Below the pieces are notes generated by a model. The model was given only the letters and a program-made list of their open reading frames with translations, did no database searches and was not told the DNA's origin. DNA of 25,069 bases, from NCBI GenBank assembly GCA_041559015.1, contig JBFFED010000025.1, positions 1 through 25,069 of the forward strand, given 5' to 3'. This document shows positions 6,672 to 14,451 of this stretch, piece by piece. The position numbers and the translations under genes are program-made. This DNA is from COMBO-56-21 sp041559015. Its GTDB lineage: Archaea; Thermoplasmatota; Thermoplasmata; UBA10834. How positions within the stretch are numbered: the stretch's first letter is position 1; every line of letters starts with the position of its first letter.

Positions 6672-7835
6672 ATGGCCGTGCGCTCAGATGTCTTGGTTGT
6701 TGGCGGCGGTCCCGTGGGGTCGGTCGCCGCGGCTCGCCTGGCGAAGGATCATGCCGTCGTAATCGCGGAGGAGCACAGCGCTCCTGGCGAACCCCTGCAG
6801 TGTGCCGGGCTCGTGACTCAGAGGGGCGTCCCTGACATCGCCCGGAAGAGCATCATTGGTCAGGTTAAGGGCGTGAGGATCCACTCGCCTCTCGGCTTCG
6901 TCCTCGAATTAGAGGCCCGGTCATCAAGGGCCTTCGTCATCGACCGGCCCATGTTCGACAGCCTGTTGTTCCGGAGGGCCGTCGACGCCGGAGCAGTCCC
7001 TTTGCTGGGCTCTTCGATAAAACGGGTGAGTGTGCAGGAGGGCCATGTCAGGTCCGAGATGACCAGCGGCGGCCGGGCCGAGACGATCACATCCGGGGTC
7101 GTCGTCGGCGCGGACGGCTACAGGTCTGTCTGTCGCAGGTCTGCGGGCTTGCCCGGTCCGAAGCACATGCTGAGGGGCATACAGGCGGATCTGAGGGGGG
7201 TCGACGCAGACCCCGACTTCGTGGAGATGTTCTTGGGGCGGGACCTCGCCCCCGGGTTCTTCGCATGGTCAGTCCCGGCCGGCGAGCTCACCCGAGTGGG
7301 CCTGTGCACCTGGGACGCTCAACACACTCCCTCGCACTACCTCAGACGGTTCCTGTCAAGACCGGAGTACGCAGGGGCCGAGAGGGTATCGACGGCCTCC
7401 GGCATGATACCCGTCGGGCCGGGCAAGAGCGCGGTCAGGGGCCGGATACTACTCGTGGGGGATGCTGCCTGCCACGCGAAGCCGCTCAGCGGCGGGGGCG
7501 TGTACACCGGCGTGAGAGGCGCCGAGCTGTGCGCGCGGGCGGTCTCCGGGTTCCTGAAGAGCGGCGATGAGGATGCGCTTGCCGCATACGACTCCCTCTG
7601 GAAGGAGGATTTCGGGAAGGAGCTGTCAAGAGCGTTCAGGATAAGGAAGGTGTTCGTGAACCTGAACGACAAGAAGATTGACAGCGCCCTGCGGCTGTTC
7701 GCGGACCCAGAGGTCAGGAAACTGATGGAGTCCGAGGGGGATATTGACTATCCGGCCTCACTTGCGTCTTCTGTGCTCAAACTGGCGCCAAGACTCGCCA
7801 AGTTTTCCCCTCAGATAATAGAATCTCTTCTCTAG
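6672..7835 (+). CDS. Geranylgeranyl reductase family FAD-dependent oxidoreductase
   Basis: Flavoprotein of the geranylgeranyl reductase family, whose archaeal members saturate the isoprenoid chains of membrane lipids (digeranylgeranylglycerophospholipid reductase). The 387-residue protein has the N-terminal FAD motif GGGPVGS (11-17), QCAGLV at 43-48, VVGADG (144-149) and the second FAD motif LLVGDAACHAKPLSGGG (261-276). It is typical in length. Archaeal genomes often hold several paralogues, so the exact substrate is not certain. ATG 6672 is preferred over ATG 6654 because GAAGG at 6660-6664 is well placed. Its last 78 nt overlap the end of the convergent secreted-protein gene. Confidence 0.85.
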   Translation: MAVRSDVLVVGGGPVGSVAAARLAKDHAVVIAEEHSAPGEPLQCAGLVTQRGVPDIARKSIIGQVKGVRIHSPLGFVLELEARSSRAFVIDRPMFDSLLFRRAVDAGAVPLLGSSIKRVSVQEGHVRSEMTSGGRAETITSGVVVGADGYRSVCRRSAGLPGPKHMLRGIQADLRGVDADPDFVEMFLGRDLAPGFFAWSVPAGELTRVGLCTWDAQHTPSHYLRRFLSRPEYAGAERVSTASGMIPVGPGKSAVRGRILLVGDAACHAKPLSGGGVYTGVRGAELCARAVSGFLKSGDEDALAAYDSLWKEDFGKELSRAFRIRKVFVNLNDKKIDSALRLFADPEVRKLMESEGDIDYPASLASSVLKLAPRLAKFSPQIIESLL

Positions 7836-8570
7836 CATCGGGTACTTGCCAGGGTTGTCCATCACGAACGAGTACAGCGCGGCCATGCAGAGGACGACGC
7901 AGGCCGCTATTAGCACCCCCAGGGGCCATCTGGGAATCGGTATCTTGATGCCGAAGGATGAGTCAGGGAGGAGCCCGTCGACGCCGAGAGACTTCAGGTA
8001 TGTCGTGTTCACGAGAGGTTGCCCTGACTCGAAGGATACTAGGTCGGCCCACTGCTCCTCGGTGAAGCATCCTCTGGACTGCAACACCACAGGCGTGGTG
8101 TTGCCCTCGAAGTTGAACAGCATCTTGAACCTAAGGAAGTAGGTGCTCTGGGAGAAGTACGAGCCGTGCGGGGTCCGCTTGGTCGTCTCTATCGACAGGT
8201 TCACGCGCTTGGTCGAGTTGATGTCGAGCCTCCCCAGCACGATGGCCTCGGAGGTGCCGTTCCCGTTGATCGACGGAGGGTCCGGGAAATCGTCGGTCAC
8301 CGGCTCGTCAGTCTCAGTCGTGGCGTACCAGTAGATTCCGACCACTAGGGTAGTGTTGACCATCGTCCCAGAGGGGTCGTTGTACGGGTTGGATATGTTG
8401 AACGAGACGAGCGCGACCTCTCCTGGCTTGATGACAGGCGTGACGAAACCGCTCATGATCTTGTTGGCATAAGAGGGTGCCCCAGGGCTCGGAATGTCCG
8501 CACATGCGAAGCCAGACGACATGAGCAGGACTGCCAGTGCCAAGAAAGCGGATAGAAGCCCCGACCTCAT
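7758..8570 (-). CDS. Secreted, membrane-anchored protein with many glycosylation sequons
   Basis: Family not recognised. The 270-residue protein has a signal peptide (about 1-24, positively charged start, LLSAFLALAVLLMSSG core, then ACAD), an extracellular domain of about 190 residues, one C-terminal membrane helix (about 215-238) and a basic cytoplasmic tail of about 32 residues. The outer domain reads like beta-sandwich (NTTLVVGIYWY, STKRVNLSIETT) and contains seven N-x-S/T sequons, suggesting an N-glycosylated cell-surface protein. The type I topology fits a surface receptor or adhesion component. A TATA-like box at 8594-8601 places transcription at or next to the ATG, so the mRNA is probably leaderless. 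Its 3' end overlaps the convergent flavoprotein gene by 78 nt. Confidence 0.8.
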   Translation of the reverse strand: MRSGLLSAFLALAVLLMSSGFACADIPSPGAPSYANKIMSGFVTPVIKPGEVALVSFNISNPYNDPSGTMVNTTLVVGIYWYATTETDEPVTDDFPDPPSINGNGTSEAIVLGRLDINSTKRVNLSIETTKRTPHGSYFSQSTYFLRFKMLFNFEGNTTPVVLQSRGCFTEEQWADLVSFESGQPLVNTTYLKSLGVDGLLPDSSFGIKIPIPRWPLGVLIAACVVLCMAALYSFVMDNPGKYPMLEKRFYYLRGKLGESWRQFEHRRRK

Positions 8571-8593
8571 CTGGGTTGGGAAGACCGATACCG

Positions 8594-8601
8594 ACTATAT
8601 C
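8594..8601 (-). promoter_or_regulatory. TATA-like box, leaderless promoter
   Basis: The minus strand reads GATATAGT, centred about 27 nt before the ATG at 8570, the spacing expected for a leaderless archaeal mRNA. Confidence 0.5.
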
Positions 8602-8668
8602 ACTTTCGGTTATTCATCCCCTGGCCCCCTCGAAGCGTTGATTATGGTGTTCAGACGTTGTCAGGGAC

Positions 8669-9697
8669 GTGCATGGCGCCAGGGTAGGCAGGAATCAGGC
8701 CGAGGAGCTGCGAGCCGCCTTGTCGAAGGCGGGTTTGCTGGACAAGACACATGCCATAATCGACGACGCAGACAGCGTCATCATCCCGGTCATCTCCGAG
8801 CCCCCGCAGAGCATGTTAGACGCCAATTCTAGCACGATGGTCCGGATGGACTTTCCCCCTAGGAAACACCGGCGGGACCCCATCGAGCTCGTGAGGGAGG
8901 CGGCGGACATACCCGAAGGGCTTCTCGAGCTCCTGCCGTCCAAGTGGGAGCGGTTGGGCGACGTAGGCATCCTGAGGTTGGATGATGCTCTGAGCCCCTT
9001 CGAAGCTGAGGTGGCCAGGGCGTACGCACAGGCCCTGGGGCTCAAGGCTGTCCTGAGGGAAATCGGGGCGATAGACGGAGAGTTCAGGAGGCCGGCCACA
9101 CGGGTGATTTTCGGCCAGGACACCATCACCACCCACCTTGAGAACGGCATAAGATACAGATTGGATGCTGCAGACATCATGTTCTCTTCGGGGAACGAGG
9201 AGGAGCGCATTCGCATGGCCGACCTTCGTTGCGACGACGAGACGGTGGTCGACATGTTTGCGGGGATTGGATACTTCTCGTTGCCCCTGGCAGTGTATCA
9301 GAGGCCCAGGAGGATAATCGCCTGCGAGGTCAACCCGAAGGCACACTCCTTCCTTGTCGAGAACATCGCCCTGAACGGGGTCGAAGGCCGCATCCAGCCG
9401 TTCCTCGGAGACAATAGGGCCCTTGAAGGGGAATCCTTCGCGGACAGGGTACTCATGGGATACGTTAAAACGACCCACGAGTTCCTCCCCACGGCGATGA
9501 GGTTCCTGAAGGACGGGGGAGTGGTGCACTATCACGAGACATGTCCCAACGAACTCATGAGCGCGAGGCCGGTGCAGAGGTTGAACGACGCAGCCGGGGG
9601 AAGGAAGGTGCAGGTCCTCAGGTTCAAGGAAATCAAATCATACGCACCTGGCGTCTCGCACGTGGTCATAGACGCAAGGATCACCGCTCGCGCCTGA
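8669..9697 (+). CDS. taw2: tRNA-Phe wyosine enzyme Taw2 (aminocarboxypropyltransferase)
   Basis: Transfers the 3-amino-3-carboxypropyl group of S-adenosylmethionine to 4-demethylwyosine at position 37 of tRNA-Phe. The 342-residue protein has a Rossmann SAM site DMFAGIGYFSLPLA (195-208), acidic E220 in ACEVNP and GDNR (247-250). The close relative Trm5 (m1G37 methyltransferase) has an N-L-P motif near residue 264; this protein instead has MGYVKTTHEFL (263-273) and HYHE (287-290), the pattern of Taw2, as in the Methanocaldococcus enzyme. The start is GTG 8669; no ATG or TTG lies upstream in frame before a stop at 8639, and the ribosome binding site is weak. It ends with a 17-nt overlap with the convergent gene at 9681. 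Confidence 0.87.
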   Translation: MHGARVGRNQAEELRAALSKAGLLDKTHAIIDDADSVIIPVISEPPQSMLDANSSTMVRMDFPPRKHRRDPIELVREAADIPEGLLELLPSKWERLGDVGILRLDDALSPFEAEVARAYAQALGLKAVLREIGAIDGEFRRPATRVIFGQDTITTHLENGIRYRLDAADIMFSSGNEEERIRMADLRCDDETVVDMFAGIGYFSLPLAVYQRPRRIIACEVNPKAHSFLVENIALNGVEGRIQPFLGDNRALEGESFADRVLMGYVKTTHEFLPTAMRFLKDGGVVHYHETCPNELMSARPVQRLNDAAGGRKVQVLRFKEIKSYAPGVSHVVIDARITARA

Positions 9698-11243
9698 GGT
9701 CGTCCAAGCATCCAGCTTCCTTGAGGAACCGGGAGAACGCCTCGTGATGCGCGTCCAAGCCGTGGCTGTCGAGTAGGTCCCTGGCAGGTCCTGCCAGGTG
9801 CTTGCCGAACTCCTTCTCCTCGTCAGTGAACTTCCAGGACTTCGTGGTTATCCCCAGGGCGAGGTACATGCCATGGGTGATGGAGCGCAACCTGTGGTCG
9901 GACGATTTCTCCCCGTCGAGCACGGAGGTCGCACCAGCGGACCCTTCAGTCTTGTAGGCCCGTACGGCCTCGTCCACGAACTTGCCGTACTGTGAGAGCG
10001 ACGAGTAGGTGGGAATCTTTGCCGAGATGGCGGTCCGTTCCGACTCCCTGACTGCGAGGCGGATTGTCTTCAGAGGCGATTCTGCAGATTCGTCATCCTC
10101 GAAGTACCTCTTCGCCACGTCCTCCGGCACCACTGTCCTCAGCGCTGCCAGACCGTTGTCCGCCCAGAACATCGAAAGTAGCCTGTTCACGGAATCTCCT
10201 TGGTCTATGAACACAGGATGGTCGACGTCCTTGAGCACACCGCTCAGGACCTTGCGCTCGAGGTCGTCCCCGGTCATGTCAGCCACGAACGCTTCGAGGT
10301 CGTCCCCGAAGCATCTGTCTCCCTTGATGTACAGCCTCCTGGCCACGCCGTCCAGGGACTCCCTGACAGACTGCACATGCTCCTCAATCAGCTCTTTGTC
10401 CCCGATCTCTCCTGAGGAGTATCTATCAAGGAGGGTTCCCTTCAGAGTGCGGTCGAAGACGTCGTCGCATCCACCTTCACCCGCGGCCTTCTCGAAGACT
10501 CTCTTGATAGTGATGTCGAACTCGTTGAGCACGCGAGGCACGGCCATGCCCTCCGCGAGCTTGACGAGGGTGTTCTTCGACCTGATGCCACACTGGTCGC
10601 AGAGGAGTATCTTCCTGCCAGCGGATACCCAGTCGAACTCGATGTGATTCGACGCCCTCGGGTCATGGGGACACACGTAAGAATTCTCCTCGGTCCTTGT
10701 GGCCCCCACCGACTCAGCAGCCAGTTTGACATACTCCTCCGGGGGCTTCGCCTCCCTCCCGGTGCACACGAAGTTGTCGCCGTACGAGTAGAAGTGCAGC
10801 CCCTTCCTCTTCACCAGGTCGCTGACGCTGAGGACCCGCCACTTGGGCGTGTCGAAGTACTGCACGCCGATGAGCTTCTCCTTGTCCGTCTTTCCCCTGG
10901 CGGCGAACGCGACAGTGCCCGCGGGATACTTCGCGGTGGCAAGGTAGGGCATCTTCTCCTCGTGAATGAGGCCGATCGTCGCAGCGTATGCGCGCGCTAG
11001 CCTGTCACCCCTCTTCGCGAACTTGGCAAGCTTCGCAGGGTCGTCTTTGAACATGCTTATCCTGTTGACTTGCGCGCGTGTCTTCTTGAACGGGCACGAG
11101 CGACAGTCGTTGGCACAGTCGGGGAATATCAGCTCAGGGTCGTCCCTGAGCAACCTCGCTTTCTCGAGGAGGTCCCTCTCCATCACCTTCGAGGGGATCC
11201 TCGCCTTGATCCTGAGCCTCGGGAGTCTCTTCTTCTTGGGCAT
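9681..11243 (-). CDS. Unknown protein with two cysteine clusters
   Basis: Family not recognised. From ATG 11243 the product is 520 residues, soluble and charged, with a lysine/arginine-rich N-terminus. Two metal-site candidates are visible: C43-x3-C47-x2-C50 (CANDCRSCPF) and a second set with C160, C191-x-H193, H200 and C215-x2-C218 (CDQCG). The second could be a zinc finger of about 30 residues; the first has the spacing of a radical SAM cluster but the rest of the sequence shows no radical SAM barrel. The C-terminal half (about 260-520) is helical and acidic, with no motif I know. A GTG at 11258 would add five residues; the TATA-like box at 11274-11281 suits the ATG better. It is divergent from the DUF835 gene and convergent with taw2. 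Confidence 0.75.
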   Translation of the reverse strand: MPKKKRLPRLRIKARIPSKVMERDLLEKARLLRDDPELIFPDCANDCRSCPFKKTRAQVNRISMFKDDPAKLAKFAKRGDRLARAYAATIGLIHEEKMPYLATAKYPAGTVAFAARGKTDKEKLIGVQYFDTPKWRVLSVSDLVKRKGLHFYSYGDNFVCTGREAKPPEEYVKLAAESVGATRTEENSYVCPHDPRASNHIEFDWVSAGRKILLCDQCGIRSKNTLVKLAEGMAVPRVLNEFDITIKRVFEKAAGEGGCDDVFDRTLKGTLLDRYSSGEIGDKELIEEHVQSVRESLDGVARRLYIKGDRCFGDDLEAFVADMTGDDLERKVLSGVLKDVDHPVFIDQGDSVNRLLSMFWADNGLAALRTVVPEDVAKRYFEDDESAESPLKTIRLAVRESERTAISAKIPTYSSLSQYGKFVDEAVRAYKTEGSAGATSVLDGEKSSDHRLRSITHGMYLALGITTKSWKFTDEEKEFGKHLAGPARDLLDSHGLDAHHEAFSRFLKEAGCLDDLRRER

Positions 11244-11258
11244 GCCGGTCTCAGCCAC

Positions 11259-11359
11259 GGATACGGGCGATGGGTATTATTCTTTGTGCGGCAACCTCTC
11301 AGTCTTTCCGCCTAAAGTATATTAGACTGGCCACGCAATAACCAGGATGCTAGAACCGG
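11259..11359. promoter_or_regulatory. Divergent promoter region
   Basis: About 100 nt between the cysteine-cluster gene and the DUF835 gene. The minus strand carries AATAATAC (11274-11281) for the former; the plus strand carries AAGTATATTA (11315-11324) for the latter, with transcription predicted near 11347. The two cores are about 40 nt apart, so expression may be linked. Confidence 0.45.
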
Positions 11360-12094
11360 ATGGGACAGATGTCACAGGACGATGAGGCCGCGAAGTCCTA
11401 CATCAAGGGCTTCCAGGAGGGCATGCAGGAAGCCTGGGACGAGATCATCAAGCTCTCCACCAAGGGCTACACCTCCAGGGAACTCCAGATAATGGCCAAG
11501 ACCAAGAAGTCGATGATCTACCAGAGGGTGCAGCAGAAGGTCGACGAGTTCGAGAAGGTCTTGGGCAGGAAGATATCGTCGCAAGGGGCGCCCGCAACGG
11601 CCAAGGCGGTCCCCGTCCAACTGAGGCCTGGCTGGAGCTACGTCATCAAGGAGGACAGGCCTGAGCGCAGCTTCGCTCTGTTCTCGAGCCTGCTAGCCAA
11701 GGGCAGCAGGGGACTCTGTATATCGAGGACACATCCCGACACCCTCAAGCAGAAATACGGAATCGAGGCGGAAGCGCTCTGGCTTACCAAGACAGAGACG
11801 AACCATCAGGCCGCGCAGTCGAAGGGCGTCGAGTACGTCTCCCCGAACAACCTGGCGCACATGGCGTCATCGATACGCGAGTTCCTCTCCAAGGGCTCTG
11901 AGGGTGCGGTGATCATAGAGGGCCTGGAGTACCTCACGACCCAGAACGATTTCAGGAGCGTTCTGAAGTTCATACAGCTCGTCAACGAGCAGGTCGTGCT
12001 CGACAAGGGATACCTGATCGTCCCCGTCGACGAGGGCACTATGGACTCTAAGGACTTCTCGTTGATAGAGCGTGAGATGAGCCAAGTGCTGTGA
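11360..12094 (+). CDS. DUF835 protein with N-terminal HTH-like helices
   Basis: The C-terminal portion (about 92-242) has the pattern of DUF835, a domain found mainly in archaea and often attached to sensory or signalling proteins: FALFSSLLAKGSRGLCISR, EGAVIIEGLEYLTTQNDF, and GYLIVPVD. Its biochemical role is not established. The N-terminal 70 residues are helical, and GYTSRELQIMAKTKKSMIYQ resembles a helix-turn-helix, so DNA binding is possible. No membrane segment is present. ATG 11360 and ATG 11369 are both possible. It stands alone, divergent from the cysteine-cluster gene, and its stop lies 13 nt from the 3' end of the opposite-strand tRNA-Glu. Confidence 0.85.
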   Translation: MGQMSQDDEAAKSYIKGFQEGMQEAWDEIIKLSTKGYTSRELQIMAKTKKSMIYQRVQQKVDEFEKVLGRKISSQGAPATAKAVPVQLRPGWSYVIKEDRPERSFALFSSLLAKGSRGLCISRTHPDTLKQKYGIEAEALWLTKTETNHQAAQSKGVEYVSPNNLAHMASSIREFLSKGSEGAVIIEGLEYLTTQNDFRSVLKFIQLVNEQVVLDKGYLIVPVDEGTMDSKDFSLIEREMSQVL

Positions 12095-12107
12095 GCTGGA
12101 GTTTGAG

Positions 12108-12182
12108 TGCTCCCGCCGGGATTTGAACCCGGGTGACCAGCTCGAAAGGCTGGGATGATTGACCGGACTACACTACGGGAGC
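12108..12182 (-). tRNA. tRNA-Glu (anticodon UUC)
   Basis: A 75-nt cloverleaf on the minus strand: acceptor stem GCTCCCG pairing with CGGGAGC, discriminator A at 12108, a D arm starting TAGTGTAGTCCGG, anticodon stem CCAGC/GCTGG with loop CTTTCGA, and a T arm with GGTTCAAATCC. The anticodon TTC is at 12144-12146, reading GAA and, by wobble, GAG. No intron is visible and the terminal CCA is not encoded, so it must be added after transcription. In many archaea this tRNA is charged by a non-discriminating or direct GluRS and is also used for tetrapyrrole synthesis. Confidence 0.96.
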
Positions 12183-12220
12183 GCCCGACTGCTGTATGGC
12201 TTCTGCGCCCTAAGAAGTGT

Positions 12221-12232
12221 CTATATATAATG
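12221..12232 (-). promoter_or_regulatory. TATA box for tRNA-Glu
   Basis: The minus strand reads ATTATATATAGA, centred about 44 nt before the mature tRNA 5' end. Transcription would begin near 12200, leaving a short leader for RNase P to remove. Confidence 0.55.
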
Positions 12233-12282
12233 ATTCTCGGAGCGTGCGTATTCGCCAGGGTCTCGTATGCACGGCTGACAAA

Positions 12283-12290
12283 GCTTAAAG
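12283..12290 (+). promoter_or_regulatory. TATA-like box, leaderless promoter
   Basis: GCTTAAAG is centred about 29 nt before the ATG at 12316, predicting a leaderless or nearly leaderless mRNA for the ACT-domain gene. Confidence 0.45.
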
Positions 12291-12315
12291 TGAGCGCCGT
12301 GGATTCCGGCTCTGC

Positions 12316-12999
12316 ATGGATGAGCCCAAGGAGAAGCTCAGCGCCGCCGAGATGACCCGGAGGTACATAGACCGGCATCCGAGCATACGGGACTGCATCA
12401 GCAAGGACCTCGTCAACTACTCATCGCTCTCCCGCCTGATCATGAAGGAACTTGGGGTCAAGAACGAGGAGGCCGTGCTCGCGGCGAGCCGCAGGTATGC
12501 AATGAAGCTCTCGAAGACCGACTTCGAAGGCGCGGTCATGAGAGTGTTCGAGGAGAGCCGGCTCGAGCTCAAGACGCGCATATGCATCGTGGTCGCGAAG
12601 AACGAGTGGATAGTGCTCAAGAACCTCGAGGAGGTCGTGAAGAAGATCCTCGGCGACAAGAGCACGATGCAAGTGCTCCAGAGCGCGAACGCCATCACTG
12701 TTATCTCGGAGGACAAGCACCTGCCGAGCATAGTGAACGCGATCGGGAATGACTATGTGGTCAGCGTCAAGGAGAACCTGGCTGAGATAACCGTCAAGAG
12801 CCCTCCCGCGATAGAGGAGACCCCGTGCGCGTTCGCGTACCTCATGGCGATGCTCTCGGAGCAGGGGATAAACCTCCTCGAGGCGGTGAGCTGCTACACC
12901 GACACGATATTCATTGTCAGCAGGGATGATATGATGGCGGCCTTCGACATCCTCTCCTCGGTGATCGAGGGCAAGATAGTCCAAGAGAACGGCCGCTGA
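12316..12999 (+). CDS. ACT-domain protein with N-terminal HTH-like region
   Basis: The 227-residue protein has a helical N-terminus (about 10-70; RYIDRHPSIRDCISKDLVNYSSLSRLI) resembling a winged-helix or degenerate HTH, then a C-terminal half with ACT-like beta-alpha-beta elements: RICIVVAKNEWIVLKNLEEVV (about 91-115) and CAFAYLMAMLSEQGINLLEAVSC (about 172-194) followed by TDTIFIVSRDDMMAAFDIL. ACT domains bind amino acids and control enzymes or regulators. Conserved archaeal proteins of this layout exist but have no settled function. Its stop codon abuts the argH stop codon on the opposite strand with no gap. Amino-acid sensing linked to arginine synthesis is an attractive but unproven idea. 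Confidence 0.8.
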   Translation: MDEPKEKLSAAEMTRRYIDRHPSIRDCISKDLVNYSSLSRLIMKELGVKNEEAVLAASRRYAMKLSKTDFEGAVMRVFEESRLELKTRICIVVAKNEWIVLKNLEEVVKKILGDKSTMQVLQSANAITVISEDKHLPSIVNAIGNDYVVSVKENLAEITVKSPPAIEETPCAFAYLMAMLSEQGINLLEAVSCYTDTIFIVSRDDMMAAFDILSSVIEGKIVQENGR

Positions 13000-14451
13000 C
13001 TAGGCCATGACCAGCTCGTAGACCTTACGGCACTGACCAGTCATGATGTCGATTCGTTTCTTGGTCGCCTCCACACTCTTCATGGCCTTCCTCATCTGGT
13101 CCTTCACTGCCTTCGCGGAGGTCCCGCCTTCGATGCCCCGTCTTTCTATGGCCGCCTCGGGGCTGAGAAAATCACATGGGGTTTCGAACTCGCGTCCAAG
13201 CATGGACGCGGCAAGGTCATTCGCCAGCTCGTTGAATCGGTATTGGTCGCCGCCGGACTCGGTCGATATCCCCCTCACCGCAGCATGCGCCTTCCTGAAA
13301 GGGACCCCTTCCCTTGCGAGGAAGTCGGCGAGGTCGGTCGCGGTCATCAACCCGGCCTCGGCCGCCTTCCTCATCCTCTCCCTGTCGAATTCAATCTCCG
13401 CAAGAAGGGTTGTGAGGGCATGGAGCGAGGCCCCGACGGTGTCGTAGACATCGAAGAGGTTCTCCTTGTCTTCTTGCAGATCGCGGTTGTACGCGAGGGG
13501 AAGAGATTTCAACAGGGTGAGGATAGCCATCAAGTGACCGACAACCCGGCCGGACTTGCCTCTTACAAGCTCGGCGATGTCGGGATTCCTCTTCTGGGGC
13601 ATCATGCTCGAGCCCCCAGAGAGGTCGGCGGGCAGCACCACGAACCCGAATTCGTGTGACGCCCAGAGTATGATCTCCTCGCATAGCGAGGAGAGGTGGA
13701 CCATGACTAGAGCGAGGTCGAAGGCCATCTCGGCGACGAAGTCCCTGTCGGAGACGGCGTCCATGGAGTTGGCTGTCATGCCGTCCATGCCGAGCATGTC
13801 AGCGACGAGTTGCCTGTCGAGGTCGAAGGTCGTCCCGGCCAGAGCCCCGGATCCAAGAGGGCACACGTTCAGCCGCTCGTAACAGTCGGCTAACCTGCCG
13901 ATGTCCCTCTCGAACCGCCAGAAGTGCGCCAGCAGATGGTGAGACAGGAGGACAGGTTGGGCGCGCTGCAGATGCGTGTATCCGGGCAGCAGACAATCCC
14001 CATCATCCTCCGCCATCTTCAGCAGGCAGTCCTGGAGCGCGAGCACCGCGGACGAGAGGTCGAGGATCATCTCCCTTGTCGTCAGGCGCATATCGAGGGC
14101 CACCTGGTCGTTCCTGCTCCTGCCGGTGTGAAGCTTCGCTCCGGTGGCGCCTATCAACGACGTCAGGAGACTCTCGATGTTCATGTGGATGTCTTCGAGT
14201 CGCGGGTCGAGCTCCAGCTTGCCTTGTGACAGGTCCTTTGAGATCTTCCTGAGGCCGGTGACTGTACTCCGAAGCTCCTTTTTGGTCAGTACACCAGCGC
14301 CTGCGAGCGCGTGCGCATGCGCTATACTTCCAGCTAAGTCATGCCTCCACAGCCTGTGGTCGAAATGAACGGACGTGGTGAACCCGAGGAAATCGTCACT
14401 TACAGACTGAGCATGACTCCTCGATGACCGCGTGTTCGCTTGCCGTACCAT
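13000..14451 (-). CDS. argH: Argininosuccinate lyase
   Basis: Splits argininosuccinate into arginine and fumarate, the last step of arginine synthesis. From ATG 14451 the protein is 483 residues. Family features: HTGRSRNDQ (108-116), catalytic histidine in GYTHLQRAQP (H160), and the mobile catalytic loop GGSSMMPQKRNPD (279-291) with its serine. The N-terminus lacks the common WGGRF segment and instead has a Ser/Arg-rich stretch before DDFLGFTTSVHFD. No start codon exists in frame after ATG 14451 until well into the conserved domain, so the gene must begin inside argG: ATG 14451 overlaps by 56 nt and ATG 14463 by 68 nt. It is the second gene of the argGH unit. Confidence 0.95.
   Translation of the reverse strand: MVRQANTRSSRSHAQSVSDDFLGFTTSVHFDHRLWRHDLAGSIAHAHALAGAGVLTKKELRSTVTGLRKISKDLSQGKLELDPRLEDIHMNIESLLTSLIGATGAKLHTGRSRNDQVALDMRLTTREMILDLSSAVLALQDCLLKMAEDDGDCLLPGYTHLQRAQPVLLSHHLLAHFWRFERDIGRLADCYERLNVCPLGSGALAGTTFDLDRQLVADMLGMDGMTANSMDAVSDRDFVAEMAFDLALVMVHLSSLCEEIILWASHEFGFVVLPADLSGGSSMMPQKRNPDIAELVRGKSGRVVGHLMAILTLLKSLPLAYNRDLQEDKENLFDVYDTVGASLHALTTLLAEIEFDRERMRKAAEAGLMTATDLADFLAREGVPFRKAHAAVRGISTESGGDQYRFNELANDLAASMLGREFETPCDFLSPEAAIERRGIEGGTSAKAVKDQMRKAMKSVEATKKRIDIMTGQCRKVYELVMA

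Noticed and set aside
8669..9697. Trm5 (tRNA m1G37 methyltransferase) as identity of the taw2 gene
   Set aside because: The N-L-P motif of Trm5 is replaced by MGYVKTTHEFL and HYHE, the pattern of Taw2.
11090..11120. C-x3-C-x2-C of the 520-residue protein as a radical SAM site
   Set aside because: The spacing matches but no other radical SAM features (glycine-rich SAM motif, barrel strands) are visible; a zinc or structural iron-sulfur site is equally likely.
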